From assembly GCF_002979455.1 (NCBI RefSeq), contig NZ_PCOU01000001.1, positions 248,001-312,000 on the forward strand: a stretch of DNA of 64,000 nt, read 5' to 3'. How positions within the stretch are numbered: the first letter of the stretch is position 1; the number at the start of each line of letters is the position of its first letter. Shown here piece by piece: positions 1 through 8,948 of the stretch. Source of the stretch: Chryseobacterium sp. MYb7. Its GTDB lineage: Bacteria > Bacteroidota > Bacteroidia > Flavobacteriales > Weeksellaceae. The notes beneath the pieces were generated by a model. The model had not been told where the DNA came from. It did no database searches and was given only the letters and a program-made list of their open reading frames with translations. The position numbers were made by a program, and so were the translations under genes.

Positions 1-1293
1 CCTTTCTGCATATTCTGCAAGACCATCTTTCTTCATCAATGGAAGAATAGCGGCTTTAATTGGCGCTAATGCCGGAGGTAAAGATAAAACCGTCCTTTCT
101 GAACCGTCTTCCAATACTTCGTCTCTTAAACAATGTGAGAATATAGAAAGGAATAATCTGTCTAAACCTACTGAAGTCTCCACTACATAAGGAACATAGT
201 TTTCGTTTCTTTCAGGATCAAAGAACTGAAGTTTTCTTCCTGAGAATTCTTCATGCGCTTTTAAGTCGAAATCCGTTCTTGAGTGAATACCTTCCAATTC
301 TTTAAATCCGAATGGGAAATTAAATTCAATATCAGCAGCAGCATTGGCATAGTGAGCCAGTTTCTCGTGATCGTGGAATCTGTAATTATCATTTCCTAAA
401 CCTAACGCTAAGTGCCAGTTCAGACGTTTTTGTTTCCATTGCTCATAGAATTCAAGTTCTGTTCCCGGAGCAACGAAGAACTGCATTTCCATCTGTTCAA
501 ATTCACGCATTCTGAAAATAAACTGTCTTGCAACAATCTCGTTTCTGAACGCCTTACCAATCTGTGCAATACCGAAAGGAAGTCTGTGGCGTGAAGTTTT
601 CTGTACATTCAGGAAGTTAACAAAGATACCCTGAGCCGTTTCAGGTCTCAGATAAAGATCCATTGCAGAATCAGCAGAAGCACCTAATTTAGTTCCGAAC
701 ATCAGGTTAAACTGTCTTACTTCCGTCCAGTTTTTAGAACCTGTATCAGGATCTGCAATTTCAAGCTCTTCAATCAACGCTTTTACATCAGCAAGATCTT
801 CATTTTCCAGAGATTTTGCCAGTCTCGAAAGAATAGCCTCTCTTTTTGCTCTGTATTCCAAAATTTTTGGATTCGTTGCAACAAACTGATCTTTATCGAA
901 AGCATCACCAAATCTTTTCGCTGCCTTTTCGATTTCTTTGTTCTCTTTATCTTCAATTTTAGCACAATAGTCTTCCACCAAAACGTCTGCTCTGAAACGC
1001 TTCTTAGAATCTTTATTATCAATCAATGGATCGTTGAAAGCGTCTACGTGGCCTGATGCCTTCCATGTAGTTGGGTGCATAAGGATCGCCGAATCAATGC
1101 CGACAATATTTTCGTTAAGCTGTACCATAGCTTTCCACCAATATTGTTTGATATTATTTTTTAGTTCGGCACCATTCTGTCCATAATCATAAACAGCGGA
1201 TAAACCATCATAGATCTCACTCGATGGGAAAATAAAACCATATTCTTTAGCGTGAGAAATCACTTTCTTGAAAACATCTTCTTGCTTTGCCAT
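1..1293 (-). CDS. glyQS: Glycine--tRNA ligase (single-chain, class II), 3' end cut by window edge
   Basis: Charges tRNA-Gly with glycine in the cytoplasm. The reverse strand is open from the ATG at 1293 to the window edge (431 codons). The protein starts MAKQEDVFKKVISHAKEYGF and keeps the early residues FPSSEIYDGLSAVYDYG typical of the alpha2 dimeric enzyme. Class II motif 2 appears as FRNEI followed by RMREFEQME near residue 260, and the later VGLDRLFL segment is also present. The family in this phylum is around 510 residues, so roughly the last 80, including most of the anticodon-binding domain, lie outside the window. A TATTTTTG box on the minus strand (1315-1322) sits 22 nt from the start. 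Identification is firm; the symbol follows the bacterial single-chain usage. Confidence 0.95.
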   Translation of the reverse strand, partial: MAKQEDVFKKVISHAKEYGFIFPSSEIYDGLSAVYDYGQNGAELKNNIKQYWWKAMVQLNENIVGIDSAILMHPTTWKASGHVDAFNDPLIDNKDSKKRFRADVLVEDYCAKIEDKENKEIEKAAKRFGDAFDKDQFVATNPKILEYRAKREAILSRLAKSLENEDLADVKALIEELEIADPDTGSKNWTEVRQFNLMFGTKLGASADSAMDLYLRPETAQGIFVNFLNVQKTSRHRLPFGIAQIGKAFRNEIVARQFIFRMREFEQMEMQFFVAPGTELEFYEQWKQKRLNWHLALGLGNDNYRFHDHEKLAHYANAAADIEFNFPFGFKELEGIHSRTDFDLKAHEEFSGRKLQFFDPERNENYVPYVVETSVGLDRLFLSIFSHCLRDEVLEDGSERTVLSLPPALAPIKAAILPLMKKDGLAEYAER

Positions 1294-1495
1294 AATTTTT
1301 TTACGTCTGATGTGCAAAAATATGAATTTGGAATCAAAATCATGAGTTTCAATAAAAAAAGCAGTTAATAAACAGACAAATATTTACATTTTAATTTTCC
1401 AGGAGCCGGGAACCTGCTTTCCGCTGTATCTTTTGCTCCATTGTATTTCGCAAAAGGATGTCGCTGCAATCAGGGCTATATAAGTCGAAAATTTC

Positions 1496-1503
1496 TACTT
1501 TTG
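1496..1503 (+). promoter_or_regulatory. Candidate -7 box of truC
   Basis: TACTTTTG matches the Bacteroidetes -7 consensus TAnnTTTG and ends 4 nt before the truC ATG. Transcription would therefore begin at or next to the start codon, giving a nearly leaderless mRNA. No clear TTG box is seen at the expected -33 distance. The rest of the 214-nt gap (1294-1507) shows nothing else recognisable. Confidence 0.45.
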
Positions 1504-1507
1504 CATC

Positions 1508-2203
1508 ATGTTAGAAATTCTTTATCGCGACGAGCATCTTATTGCCATCAACAAACCCAGCGGATTACTGGTTCATAAATCTTTCTATGCGGGAGAAGCC
1601 GATACCTACGCTATTCAGGAGCTGAAGAAACAGATTGGGCAAAAAGTGTATCCCGTACACCGGTTAGACCGAAAAACTTCGGGTGTTCTGCTGTTTACCT
1701 TAGATAAAGATACCCTTAGAATCATGAGCGAACAGTTTGCTTCACGCGAAGTAGAGAAGAAATATCTGGCTATCCTTCGTGGCTGGACGAAAGAAGAAGA
1801 AACCATTGATTATGATTTGGTTAATGAAAATGAAGTTAAGCAAAATGCTGTTACAAAGTACCACCGTTTGCAGACTTCAGAAATAGATTTACCCTTTTTA
1901 AAACATCAGACCTCGCGATATTGTTTGGTAGAAGCCATTCCTGAAACGGGAAGATTTCATCAGTTGAGAAAACATTTTAAACATATTCTACATCCCATTT
2001 TAGGCTGCAGAAAACACGGTTGCAATAAACAGAATAAATTGTGGCTTCAAACATTTGAGATCAGCAAAATGACGCTTCACGCACACCAATTGATTTTTAA
2101 TCATCCTATTTCTAACGAAAGAATTACAGTAAATGCAACCATAGATGATGAATTCAAAAGAGTAGGGGATATTCTGAAACTAGATCTGAGTGCTTACTCT
2201 TAA
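1508..2203 (+). CDS. truC: tRNA pseudouridine(65) synthase TruC-like (RluA family)
   Basis: Isomerises a uridine to pseudouridine in structured RNA, by family TruC at position 65 of certain tRNAs. The 231-residue protein has the RluA-family signature HRLDRKTSGVLLF at about residues 51-63, which carries the catalytic Asp. The opening MLEILYRDEHLIAINKPSG and the C-terminal LGCRKHGCNKQN region resemble E. coli TruC more closely than RluA, RluC or RluD. There is no S4 domain, as in TruC. It is a single gene diverging from glycyl-tRNA synthetase and leading toward pyrD, 142 nt downstream. The exact RNA target is inferred from similarity. Confidence 0.88.
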   Translation: MLEILYRDEHLIAINKPSGLLVHKSFYAGEADTYAIQELKKQIGQKVYPVHRLDRKTSGVLLFTLDKDTLRIMSEQFASREVEKKYLAILRGWTKEEETIDYDLVNENEVKQNAVTKYHRLQTSEIDLPFLKHQTSRYCLVEAIPETGRFHQLRKHFKHILHPILGCRKHGCNKQNKLWLQTFEISKMTLHAHQLIFNHPISNERITVNATIDDEFKRVGDILKLDLSAYS

Positions 2204-2345
2204 TTTAAACCAAACGATTAAATCTACCTAGCTTCATTCACCCTATTCTCTCTTTTAGATTTTATAAATAAAACATTTTGATAAAATATCACAGGTTAAT
2301 CAAAGATTAATTTTAAAATGAGTAATTTTGTAAAACTTTTTTTCA

Positions 2346-3383
2346 ATGTACAAATCGCTCATTCGTCCGATCCTTTTCAAATTTGACCCTGAAGATGTTC
2401 ATCACTTTACATTTTCAATGCTTAAGAATTTTGGATTTCTTACCAAACTATTTTTCCCAAAACCTATTGAAGACAAACGTCTGGAAAGAGAATTTTTTGG
2501 ATTAAAATTTAAAAATCCTGTAGGACTGGCAGCCGGTTTCGATAAAAATGCAGTATTATTTAACGAATTGGGAGACTTAGGCTTTGGTTTTGTAGAAATC
2601 GGGACGGTAACTCCAAGAGCTCAGGCCGGAAATCCTAAGAAAAGATTGTTCCGTCTCATTGAAGATGGCGGAATTATCAACAGAATGGGATTCAACAATG
2701 AAGGTCTTGAAGCAGCTATTGAAAAACTGAAATCCAACAAAGGAAAAATAATCATCGGTGGAAACATCGGAAAAAATACAGATACAAACCCGGAAAGTTA
2801 TACCCAGGATTATCTCGACTGTTTCGAAGGTCTTCATCCTCATGTTGATTATTTTGTACTGAATGTGAGCTGCCCGAATGTAGGAAGCCACGCCAAACTT
2901 GAAGATGTAGGATATCTGAGAGAGCTGATTACAGAAGTGAAGAAAATAAACCAGTCAAAATCTGTACAGAAACCTATATTACTTAAAATTGCTCCGGATC
3001 TTAACAATAATCAATTAGACGAAATCATTGACCTGATTGCTGAAACAAAGATTGATGGTATCGTAGTGTCCAATACTTCCGTAAACAGAGAAGGGCTGAA
3101 AACTTCTCCGGAAGTCTTAGAACAGATAGGAAACGGAGGATTAAGCGGAAAACCTATCCGTGAGAGAAGTACAAAAATGATTAAGTACCTTTCTGAAAAA
3201 AGTAACAGAGCATTTCCAATTATTGGGGTAGGAGGAATTCATTCTGCAAAAGATGCTATGGAAAAACTAGATGCAGGAGCTGGCCTGATCCAGCTGTACA
3301 CCGGATTTATTTATGAAGGTCCGGAACTGATCAACGAAATCAACAAGGAAATTCTAAAAAGAGCAAGCAGATTACCAAGATAA
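2346..3383 (+). CDS. pyrD: Dihydroorotate dehydrogenase (quinone), class 2
   Basis: Oxidises dihydroorotate to orotate in pyrimidine synthesis, passing electrons to membrane quinone. The 345-residue length and the amphipathic N-terminal stretch (residues 1-40) are those of the membrane-associated class 2 enzyme. FMN-site residues appear as [13 protein letters not shown] (57-69) and NRMGFNNEG (112-120). LNVSCPNVG holds the class 2 catalytic Ser (Ser175), and [13 protein letters not shown] near the C-terminus binds the FMN phosphate. TAATTTTG at 2323-2330 matches the -7 consensus 15 nt ahead of the ATG. A hairpin terminator follows. Confidence 0.96.
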   Translation: MYKSLIRPILFKFDPEDVHHFTFSMLKNFGFLTKLFFPKPIEDKRLEREFFGLKFKNPVGLAAGFDKNAVLFNELGDLGFGFVEIGTVTPRAQAGNPKKRLFRLIEDGGIINRMGFNNEGLEAAIEKLKSNKGKIIIGGNIGKNTDTNPESYTQDYLDCFEGLHPHVDYFVLNVSCPNVGSHAKLEDVGYLRELITEVKKINQSKSVQKPILLKIAPDLNNNQLDEIIDLIAETKIDGIVVSNTSVNREGLKTSPEVLEQIGNGGLSGKPIRERSTKMIKYLSEKSNRAFPIIGVGGIHSAKDAMEKLDAGAGLIQLYTGFIYEGPELINEINKEILKRASRLPR

Positions 3384-3387
3384 TAAC

Positions 3388-3417
3388 AAAAAGAGGGTTG
3401 ATATGACTCTCTTTTTT
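3388..3417. terminator. Rho-independent terminator, probably bidirectional
   Basis: A-rich/T-rich hairpin with an 11-bp stem (AAAAAGAGGGT pairing with ACTCTCTTTTT through one G-U pair) between the convergent ends of pyrD and the 296-residue exported protein. Confidence 0.8.
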
Positions 3418-4306
3418 ATTTTGACTTTACGACGGTTGCATTTTTTAGATCAACGGTAAATGTATGAGCTGGTGTGCTATCGGATTTACCTATTTTATAT
3501 TTGATCGTTTGCCTGTCTTTGGATTTTGTTTTGGTAGCATCATAGATGTTTTCCAGACAACTTTCTATCAGGAATTCTTGATAGTGTTTATAATTCCAGT
3601 CTTTGGTAAAATAAAGAACTCTATAGCCTTTCTCACCTTCACTTGCTCCGCATCTTCCACAGGCATTAAAATTTGATGTCTGCTCAAAATAGAGCAGAAC
3701 TCTGTTTCCGTTTTCTCCTGCGGCATAGGAAATCAATTCGTTTCCACCCGCTTTATTAATGAAATCATAAGTATTGATCTTTTTATTGTTAGGCAGGAAC
3801 AGGTAATTGTTGAGACGATAAATCATAGCATTACCTGTAAATAATTTAGCCGGCTGAACTTTTTTGCCCAGATAAAAATGCCCGGGAATCGGGTTGTTAT
3901 TCATACTCATGTTTTCGAATATAATAGATTCCTGAGGAGCTAGTTTTTGGGCTGTCTCATCTGTTTTTTCTACTTTCTGAAGAGAGGTGATCTGCTCTTT
4001 CAGAAGCTTAGAATTTTGTTTTTGTTTGCTTCCGAAATTATACAATGACAGGTTTCCATAATAATTATATATTCCGGTAAGCGGTATTTTCTTTTTGTAT
4101 TTGTCATAGTAATACCATCCGTCAACGTAATGCTGATACTGGTCACAATCTACCACACCGGTATAGTTGAGCTCTATCGTAATGGGAGTTCCGCCGATCT
4201 CTCCTGTAAAAGTCTGTGAAGAATCTATTACTTTCTTGAATTCAACCTTCTGGCAGAGAAAAAATGAGAGGGAAAAGAAAAAGAATACGGTGAAAATTTT
4301 TTTCAT
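3416..4306 (-). CDS. Exported protein of unknown function
   Basis: The 296-residue protein begins with a typical Sec signal peptide (MKKIFTVFFFFSLSFFLCQ), so it should be periplasmic or surface-exposed. I do not recognise a family. The mature part contains the phrase TFTGEIGGTPITIELNYTG near residue 33 and a Tyr-rich stretch after it, a pattern common in small beta-rich flavobacterial secreted proteins. A Cys pair in FNACGRCGASEG (about residues 214-225) and one in ESCLENIY could form disulfides or bind metal. No T9SS C-terminal domain is seen. It lies downstream of the DUF445 gene on the same strand, 27 nt away, and may share its transcript. Confidence 0.7.
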   Translation of the reverse strand: MKKIFTVFFFFSLSFFLCQKVEFKKVIDSSQTFTGEIGGTPITIELNYTGVVDCDQYQHYVDGWYYYDKYKKKIPLTGIYNYYGNLSLYNFGSKQKQNSKLLKEQITSLQKVEKTDETAQKLAPQESIIFENMSMNNNPIPGHFYLGKKVQPAKLFTGNAMIYRLNNYLFLPNNKKINTYDFINKAGGNELISYAAGENGNRVLLYFEQTSNFNACGRCGASEGEKGYRVLYFTKDWNYKHYQEFLIESCLENIYDATKTKSKDRQTIKYKIGKSDSTPAHTFTVDLKNATVVKSK

Positions 4307-4333
4307 GGTTGAGTGATCGTGGATTTTAGTTTT

Positions 4334-5578
4334 TTAAATGAAAAAGTGTGTGATGGTGTAGATAATCAGTCCTACCAGACCTCCAACCAGTGTTCCGTTG
4401 ACTCGGATAAACTGCAGATCTTTTCCTACTTCCAGCTCCAGCTTTTCACTCAATTCTTTTCCTTGCCAGTTCCCAACAGTTGTACTGATGAGGTTCCCGA
4501 ATTGATGGGTGTTTTTCAGAATATATTTATAAGCTGTCACACGCACCCAATGATCAATTTTGTTCTGAAGGTTTTCATCAGTCTTTAAATTTTGGGCGAA
4601 CTCATTCAGATTTTTAGTAAGATAATTTTTCAAAGCAGAATTCTCCTCCTGAAGTTCTTTCATCAGTGTTTTTTTAATGGAAACCCAGATGTCATTGGAA
4701 TATTCATCCAGTTTATCATTTTTCAGAAGCCCGTTTTTAATGGTTTTAAATTCCTCATCCCATTTCGGATCTTCTTTCAGATCAACAGAGAATTCATGAA
4801 TTTTCTGCGTAATTAATCCTCTTACTTCATGTTCAGGATTTTCTTCTATTTCTTTGAAAAAATCAGAAAGTCCGTCTGCAATTTTATCGGCAATTTTAGT
4901 GTCTACAAATGATGGAATGAAAGAATAGCTTCCTTTTTTTACCCGCTCCTGAATCATTGCATCGTTTTCAATGATGTATTCTTTGATTTGTTTCGAAAGA
5001 TTGGTGATGATTCTCTGGTGGTCATTTTTTTCAAGAATATATCCGATTCCGTTTCCAACCACTTTATTAAGCTTAATATCATCCGTCATTTCAGAAACCT
5101 TTTTACTGATAAACTGGCTTACCGTAGAATCATCAAGCTTATTAAGAATATCAAGAACAATATCAGAAAGATTTTTAATCAAAATCTCCTGGCTTTTTTC
5201 CTTGCCCAGCCATTCCCCGACAAAATTAGAAACTTTAAGTTTTTGGATATAAGGACGGATATTCTGAGGAGAAAGAAAGTTTCCAACCACAAAACTCCCG
5301 AGATTGTCTCCCAATCTCTGTTTACTGTTCTCAATCAGGTTGGTATGTGGAATGGGAAGTCCCAGAGGATGACGGAATAATGCGGTTACTGCAAACCAGT
5401 CAGCAAGTGCCCCTACCATAGCAGCCTCAGCAAATGCCTGTACATAGCCGATCCAATGAGAGTTATTAGACTTCTGTAAAATAGTGGTAACAATGAAAAT
5501 AATAGCCATCAGGACAAATAACCCTGTGGCAAATGCTTTATATTTTCTGAGTTGTTTTCTTTTTGCTTCGTCATTCAT
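4334..5578 (-). CDS. DUF445 family membrane protein (YjiN-like)
   Basis: The 414-residue protein has a hydrophobic segment at residues 13-32, the family hallmark GALADWFAVTALFRHPLGLPIPHT at about 56-79, a long charged helical middle region, and a C-terminal hydrophobic helix (NGTLVGGLVGLIIYTITHFFI). The topology suggests two membrane anchors with a large soluble coiled region between them. DUF445 members are conserved inner-membrane proteins without a settled function. A TAAATTTG box on the minus strand (5584-5591) is 5 nt from the start codon. The family assignment is solid; the role is unknown. Confidence 0.88.
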   Translation of the reverse strand: MNDEAKRKQLRKYKAFATGLFVLMAIIFIVTTILQKSNNSHWIGYVQAFAEAAMVGALADWFAVTALFRHPLGLPIPHTNLIENSKQRLGDNLGSFVVGNFLSPQNIRPYIQKLKVSNFVGEWLGKEKSQEILIKNLSDIVLDILNKLDDSTVSQFISKKVSEMTDDIKLNKVVGNGIGYILEKNDHQRIITNLSKQIKEYIIENDAMIQERVKKGSYSFIPSFVDTKIADKIADGLSDFFKEIEENPEHEVRGLITQKIHEFSVDLKEDPKWDEEFKTIKNGLLKNDKLDEYSNDIWVSIKKTLMKELQEENSALKNYLTKNLNEFAQNLKTDENLQNKIDHWVRVTAYKYILKNTHQFGNLISTTVGNWQGKELSEKLELEVGKDLQFIRVNGTLVGGLVGLIIYTITHFFI

Positions 5579-5661
5579 ATTCTCAAATTTACTAAATTTG
5601 GTTATGAAACCGTTTAATCTTAATAAAAGCTTTTAAACCTCACAATTTTTGCGGTTAAAGA

Positions 5662-6202
5662 ATGAAATTTACGATGAAATTTTTAGTTTCAGTCACCTTA
5701 TTATTTTTTCTGCAGGCATGTACGCAGAAATACGAACCCCATTAAAACCCCTCCCATGGAAAATACAGAAGCAAAAAACAATCCATACTATTCCAAAGCC
5801 GATACTACAAAACTTAATGTTTCTAATGAAGAATGGAAAAAAATCCTCGCTCCGGATTTATACGCAATTGCCAGAGAGGCAGCGACTGAAAGAGCTTTTA
5901 CAGGAAAATACAATGAATTTGATGAGATAGGAGAATATTATTGTGCGGTGTGTGGAAATCACCTGTTCCGTTCTACATCAAAATTTTCCAGCAGCTGTGG
6001 CTGGCCAAGTTTCTTTGAAGCTGATAAAGAAGGAGTCTATTATGTAAGAGATCAGTCTTATGGAATGGACCGTGTAGAGGTGCTCTGCAAAAGATGTGAT
6101 TCCCATCTGGGGCATGTTTTTGATGATGGTCCAAAGCCGACAGGATTGAGGTATTGCATGAATTCTGTAAGCCTGGAATTTGTTCCGGATTCTCAAAAAT
6201 AA
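5662..6202 (+). pseudogene. msrB: msrB with lipoprotein signal, apparent 1-nt frameshift at a C4 run
   Basis: Read from the ATG at 5662, the sequence encodes a clear lipoprotein signal (MKFTMKFLVSVTLLFFLQAC, Cys in the lipobox) and then stops at the TAA at 5743-5745. The MsrB body is in the neighbouring frame. Removing one C from the CCCC run at 5737-5740 joins the two without a gap (reading TQKYEPIKTPPMENTEAKN). The intact gene would be an exported, lipid-anchored methionine-R-sulfoxide reductase of about 179 residues. This may be a real mutation, a phase-variable tract or a base-calling error. The catalytic part remains open and is listed separately. Confidence 0.7.
5756..6202 (+). CDS. msrB: Peptide-methionine (R)-S-oxide reductase, catalytic domain as read
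   Basis: Reduces methionine-R-sulfoxide in oxidised proteins. From the ATG at 5756 the 148-residue product keeps the complete MsrB domain. The zinc ligands are CAVC (Cys63, Cys66) and CKRC (Cys111, Cys114). SSSCGWPSF carries Cys81, a candidate resolving Cys, and the catalytic Cys134 lies in RYCMNSVSL. Without the upstream signal the enzyme would stay in the cytoplasm. The 5756 ATG falls inside what should be the linker after the lipid anchor, so I think it is not the ancestral start. The function of the domain is certain; the location of the product depends on the frameshift. Confidence 0.9.
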   Translation: MENTEAKNNPYYSKADTTKLNVSNEEWKKILAPDLYAIAREAATERAFTGKYNEFDEIGEYYCAVCGNHLFRSTSKFSSSCGWPSFFEADKEGVYYVRDQSYGMDRVEVLCKRCDSHLGHVFDDGPKPTGLRYCMNSVSLEFVPDSQK

Positions 6203-6329
6203 ATGCTTTAATTCACAAAATCAGGACGTTAAAGTTTCTTAAATAGCGTTAAACTTTTTAGAGTTATAACCCCTTGGTAATTATGTTTTTATAATTTTGC
6301 CCCACTAATTTGGATTTATATAGTATTGA

Positions 6330-7085
6330 ATGAAAGGAATTTATAGTGTATTAGGCCTTGTTTACATGGTTACGACTTCATTCTACATTTCCCCAAGAGT
6401 GGCGGCGAAAAGTGAGAATGTAACAACAACGAAAACTGAAAAAGTAGCTGAAACGAAATCTGATAAAAGCACAACAGCTGTGTCTGCATCAGAAGCACTG
6501 TACCAATCTATTGCCTTTGACCCGGAACATGAACTGAACTATGAAGTGTTCTCAAAAGCATTAACTGGTTATGAAAATTTAAAAAAAGCAGGATTGCTTA
6601 CCCAGGACTCGCATTTACTGACTATCTGCGATTTTTCTATGTCTTCTAACACAAAAAGACTTTGGATCATTGACCTGGAAGACAAAAAAGTTCTGTTCAA
6701 CTCATTAGTAGCACACGGAAAAAATACAGGCGAAGAATTTGCGACGAATTTTTCTAACAAGGAAAGTTCGCTGCAGAGCAGTCTTGGATTTTATATCACG
6801 GATGCTACCTATCAGGGTGATAACGGATACTCTCTTAAATTATTAGGAATGGATAAGGGCTTTAATGATGCTGCATACAAAAGAGCAATTGTAATGCATG
6901 GTGCGGATTATGTGAGTGATGCATTTGCCAGTATGCACAAAAGAATCGGAAGAAGCTGGGGATGCCCTGCCGTTCCAAGAGAGCTTACACAGTCTATAAT
7001 CAATACGATTAAAGGAAAAAACTGTCTGTTCATCTATTATCCTGATCAGAATTATCTTTCTTCCTCAGAATGGTTGAAAGCATAA
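6330..7085 (+). CDS. L,D-transpeptidase catalytic domain family protein
   Basis: A YkuD_2-type protein, a branch of the murein L,D-transpeptidases that cross-link or modify peptidoglycan. Residues 1-25 look like a Sec signal or N-terminal anchor, followed by a Thr/Lys/Glu-rich linker to about residue 50. The catalytic region holds VMHGADYVSD (His190) and RSWGCPAVP (Cys212), matching the His and Cys of the family, with the usual SLGFYITDATYQGDNGYSL segment before them. The length of 251 residues is normal for the group. A TAATTTTG box at 6292-6299 lies upstream, with a TTG at 6274-6276 (15-nt spacer, slightly short). A strong terminator follows. The biochemical activity of this subfamily is less well defined than that of classical YkuD enzymes. 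Confidence 0.87.
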   Translation: MKGIYSVLGLVYMVTTSFYISPRVAAKSENVTTTKTEKVAETKSDKSTTAVSASEALYQSIAFDPEHELNYEVFSKALTGYENLKKAGLLTQDSHLLTICDFSMSSNTKRLWIIDLEDKKVLFNSLVAHGKNTGEEFATNFSNKESSLQSSLGFYITDATYQGDNGYSLKLLGMDKGFNDAAYKRAIVMHGADYVSDAFASMHKRIGRSWGCPAVPRELTQSIINTIKGKNCLFIYYPDQNYLSSSEWLKA

Positions 7086-7086
7086 A

Positions 7087-7126
7087 GAAAAAAAGAGCAG
7101 TCAGATTGGGCTGCTCTTTTTCTTTT
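7087..7126 (+). terminator. Rho-independent terminator
   Basis: An 11-bp perfect stem (AAAAAGAGCAG at 7090-7100 with CTGCTCTTTTT at 7111-7121) and a T-rich tail follow the L,D-transpeptidase stop. Confidence 0.9.
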
Positions 7127-7196
7127 AAAATAGTCCTGCAATTCGAAAAATAACAATTACATTTATATAAACCTTTTAGCCTTAAAGTATAATAGA

Positions 7197-7628
7197 ATGA
7201 TGAATGGACAAGATGAAAATCAAAAAAATATAAATGTAGCCCTGGAAACATCTATGGGATTTATTCCAGCCATAAGACTGATTAATAATCCTGATGACTC
7301 ATGTACTTTTGAGAAAGGTAAAATGCCTACTCTTAAACATATAAAAGCTACCGTTTTCTGGATGAGTAATGAAACGGAAGAATGGGAAAAAAATGACCAT
7401 CCGGCACCCAGAAGGCAATATGTTGTTACCATCAAGGGGAATGTAAGATTTAAAGTAACAGATGGATCTACATTTATTATTGAACCAGGAATCATCCTTT
7501 TAGCTGAAGACCTTAAAGGTGCCGGACATAGCTGGGATATGGTGAACGGTCAAAAATGGGAGAGACTTTATATCCCGATTGTAGAGAATGAGAGTGACCT
7601 TTTCATGCCTGATGCTGATTTTATGTAA
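7197..7628 (+). CDS. Small cupin-like protein
   Basis: A soluble 143-residue protein with no signal peptide. Its middle and C-terminal parts read as a cupin barrel: RQYVVTIKGNVRFKVTDG is followed by FIIEPGIILLAEDLKGAGHSWD, where the HSW motif fits the last metal-ligand strand of the fold. The first cupin motif lacks the usual HxH pair, so metal binding is uncertain. Proteins of this type in Bacteroidetes are usually annotated only as hypothetical or cupin-domain. The start could be 7197 or the adjacent ATG at 7200. It stands alone between two terminators, so it is probably monocistronic. Confidence 0.7.
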   Translation: MMNGQDENQKNINVALETSMGFIPAIRLINNPDDSCTFEKGKMPTLKHIKATVFWMSNETEEWEKNDHPAPRRQYVVTIKGNVRFKVTDGSTFIIEPGIILLAEDLKGAGHSWDMVNGQKWERLYIPIVENESDLFMPDADFM

Positions 7629-7653
7629 CAGTTAAAGATAAGATAGTATAAAA

Positions 7654-7684
7654 AAATCCCTGTATGGCTTTCATACAGGGATTT
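7654..7684. terminator. Bidirectional terminator
   Basis: A perfect 13-bp stem (AAATCCCTGTATG with CATACAGGGATTT, 5-nt loop) lies between the convergent cupin gene and fabF. A-runs on one side and T-runs on the other serve both directions. Confidence 0.92.
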
Positions 7685-7704
7685 CTCAATTATTTGAATT
7701 CAAA

Positions 7705-8946
7705 TTATATGAATTTCTTGAAAATTAATGTTGCATTGTGTCCTCCAAATCCAAAAGCATTACTTAAAGCATAGGTAATATCTTTTTCTTTCGCTTCTCC
7801 AAATACAATATTGATGTCCTTCGGGATATTCTCGTCAATAGAATGAAGGTTAATCGTTGGTGGAATAATTCCATTTTGAATGGCTTTAATAGAAAGAATG
7901 GCTTCCACAGCTCCCGCAGCCCCCAACAGGTGGCCTGTCATGGATTTTGTAGCACTGATGTCAAGATTCTTACTTCCTTTAAATAATTTATTAATTCCAT
8001 TCAGCTCAACCAGATCTCCAAGTGGAGTAGAAGTGGCATGAGGATTAATATAATCAATATCATCTACATTGATTTCAGCTTCATTAAGAGCAAGCTGCAT
8101 TGCTTTGATTGCTCCAACACCGTCAGGATGAGGTGCTGTCATGTGATAGGCATCCGCTGTCATTGCTGCACCTACCAATTCGGCATAGATTTTTGCTCCT
8201 CTTGCTTTGGCGTGCTCATATTCTTCCAGAATCAAAGTTCCGGAACCTTCACCCATCACAAAACCATCTCTTTCTGCATCGTAAGGACGGCTGGCAGTTG
8301 CAAAGTCGTCATTTCGTGTAGACATGGCTTTCATAATGGAAAATCCTCCGATTGAAGCAGGAGAAATAGCTGCTTCAGAACCACCGCTCACAATTACTTT
8401 TGCTTTTCCAAGACGGATATAGTTGAAGGCATCCATTAATGCCGTATTTCCTGTTGCACACGCTGAAACCGTTGTATAATTGATTCCCTGAAGGCCATAT
8501 TTCATGGAAATCATTCCCGAAGCCATATTGGCAATAAATTTCGGTACAAAGAAAGGGTTGAATCTTGGTGTTCCATCTCCAGCTGCAAAATTCATGACCT
8601 CACTTTCGAAAGTCCACATTCCTCCTTGTCCTGTTCCCCAGATAACACCTACATCAAATGGGTCCATGTTTTCCAGTTCAAGTCCGGAATCTTTGAGTGC
8701 CTCCGCAGTGGAGTACATGGCATATTGTGAAAATAAATCACTTCTTTTGATTTCGTTGTGTGTTAAATGAACTTTTGGATCAAAGTTTTTAACCTCACAA
8801 GCAAAATGTACTTTAAACTTTTCTGTGTCAAAATGGGTGATTTTGTTTGCTCCACTCACTCCATTGATACTGTTTTGCCAAAATTCTTCGACATTATTTC
8901 CCAAAGGCGTCACTGCGCCAAGACCTGTAATGACAACTCTTTTCAT
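7705..8946 (-). CDS. fabF: Beta-ketoacyl-ACP synthase II
   Basis: Condenses malonyl-ACP with acyl-ACP in fatty acid elongation. The 413-residue protein starts MKRVVITGLGAVTPLGNN. It has the full catalytic set: Cys163 in VSACATGN, His303 in NPHATSTPLGD and His339 in SMTGHLLGAAGA, with Lys334 before it. It is the last gene of a TetR-thiolase-thioesterase-fabF operon and starts 2 nt after the thioesterase stop. Placing a condensing enzyme behind beta-oxidation-type genes suggests an accessory lipid-remodelling role rather than the housekeeping fab cluster. It could still be the main FabF, since fab genes elsewhere in the genome are not visible here. Confidence 0.94.
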   Translation of the reverse strand: MKRVVITGLGAVTPLGNNVEEFWQNSINGVSGANKITHFDTEKFKVHFACEVKNFDPKVHLTHNEIKRSDLFSQYAMYSTAEALKDSGLELENMDPFDVGVIWGTGQGGMWTFESEVMNFAAGDGTPRFNPFFVPKFIANMASGMISMKYGLQGINYTTVSACATGNTALMDAFNYIRLGKAKVIVSGGSEAAISPASIGGFSIMKAMSTRNDDFATASRPYDAERDGFVMGEGSGTLILEEYEHAKARGAKIYAELVGAAMTADAYHMTAPHPDGVGAIKAMQLALNEAEINVDDIDYINPHATSTPLGDLVELNGINKLFKGSKNLDISATKSMTGHLLGAAGAVEAILSIKAIQNGIIPPTINLHSIDENIPKDINIVFGEAKEKDITYALSNAFGFGGHNATLIFKKFI

Positions 8947-8948
8947 AC

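Noticed and set aside
783..1022. Small minus-strand open frame
   Set aside because: Out of frame within glycyl-tRNA synthetase and without any supporting feature.
4988..5380. Open frame of 130 codons on the plus strand
   Set aside because: Antisense to the DUF445 gene; low-complexity composition and no family features.
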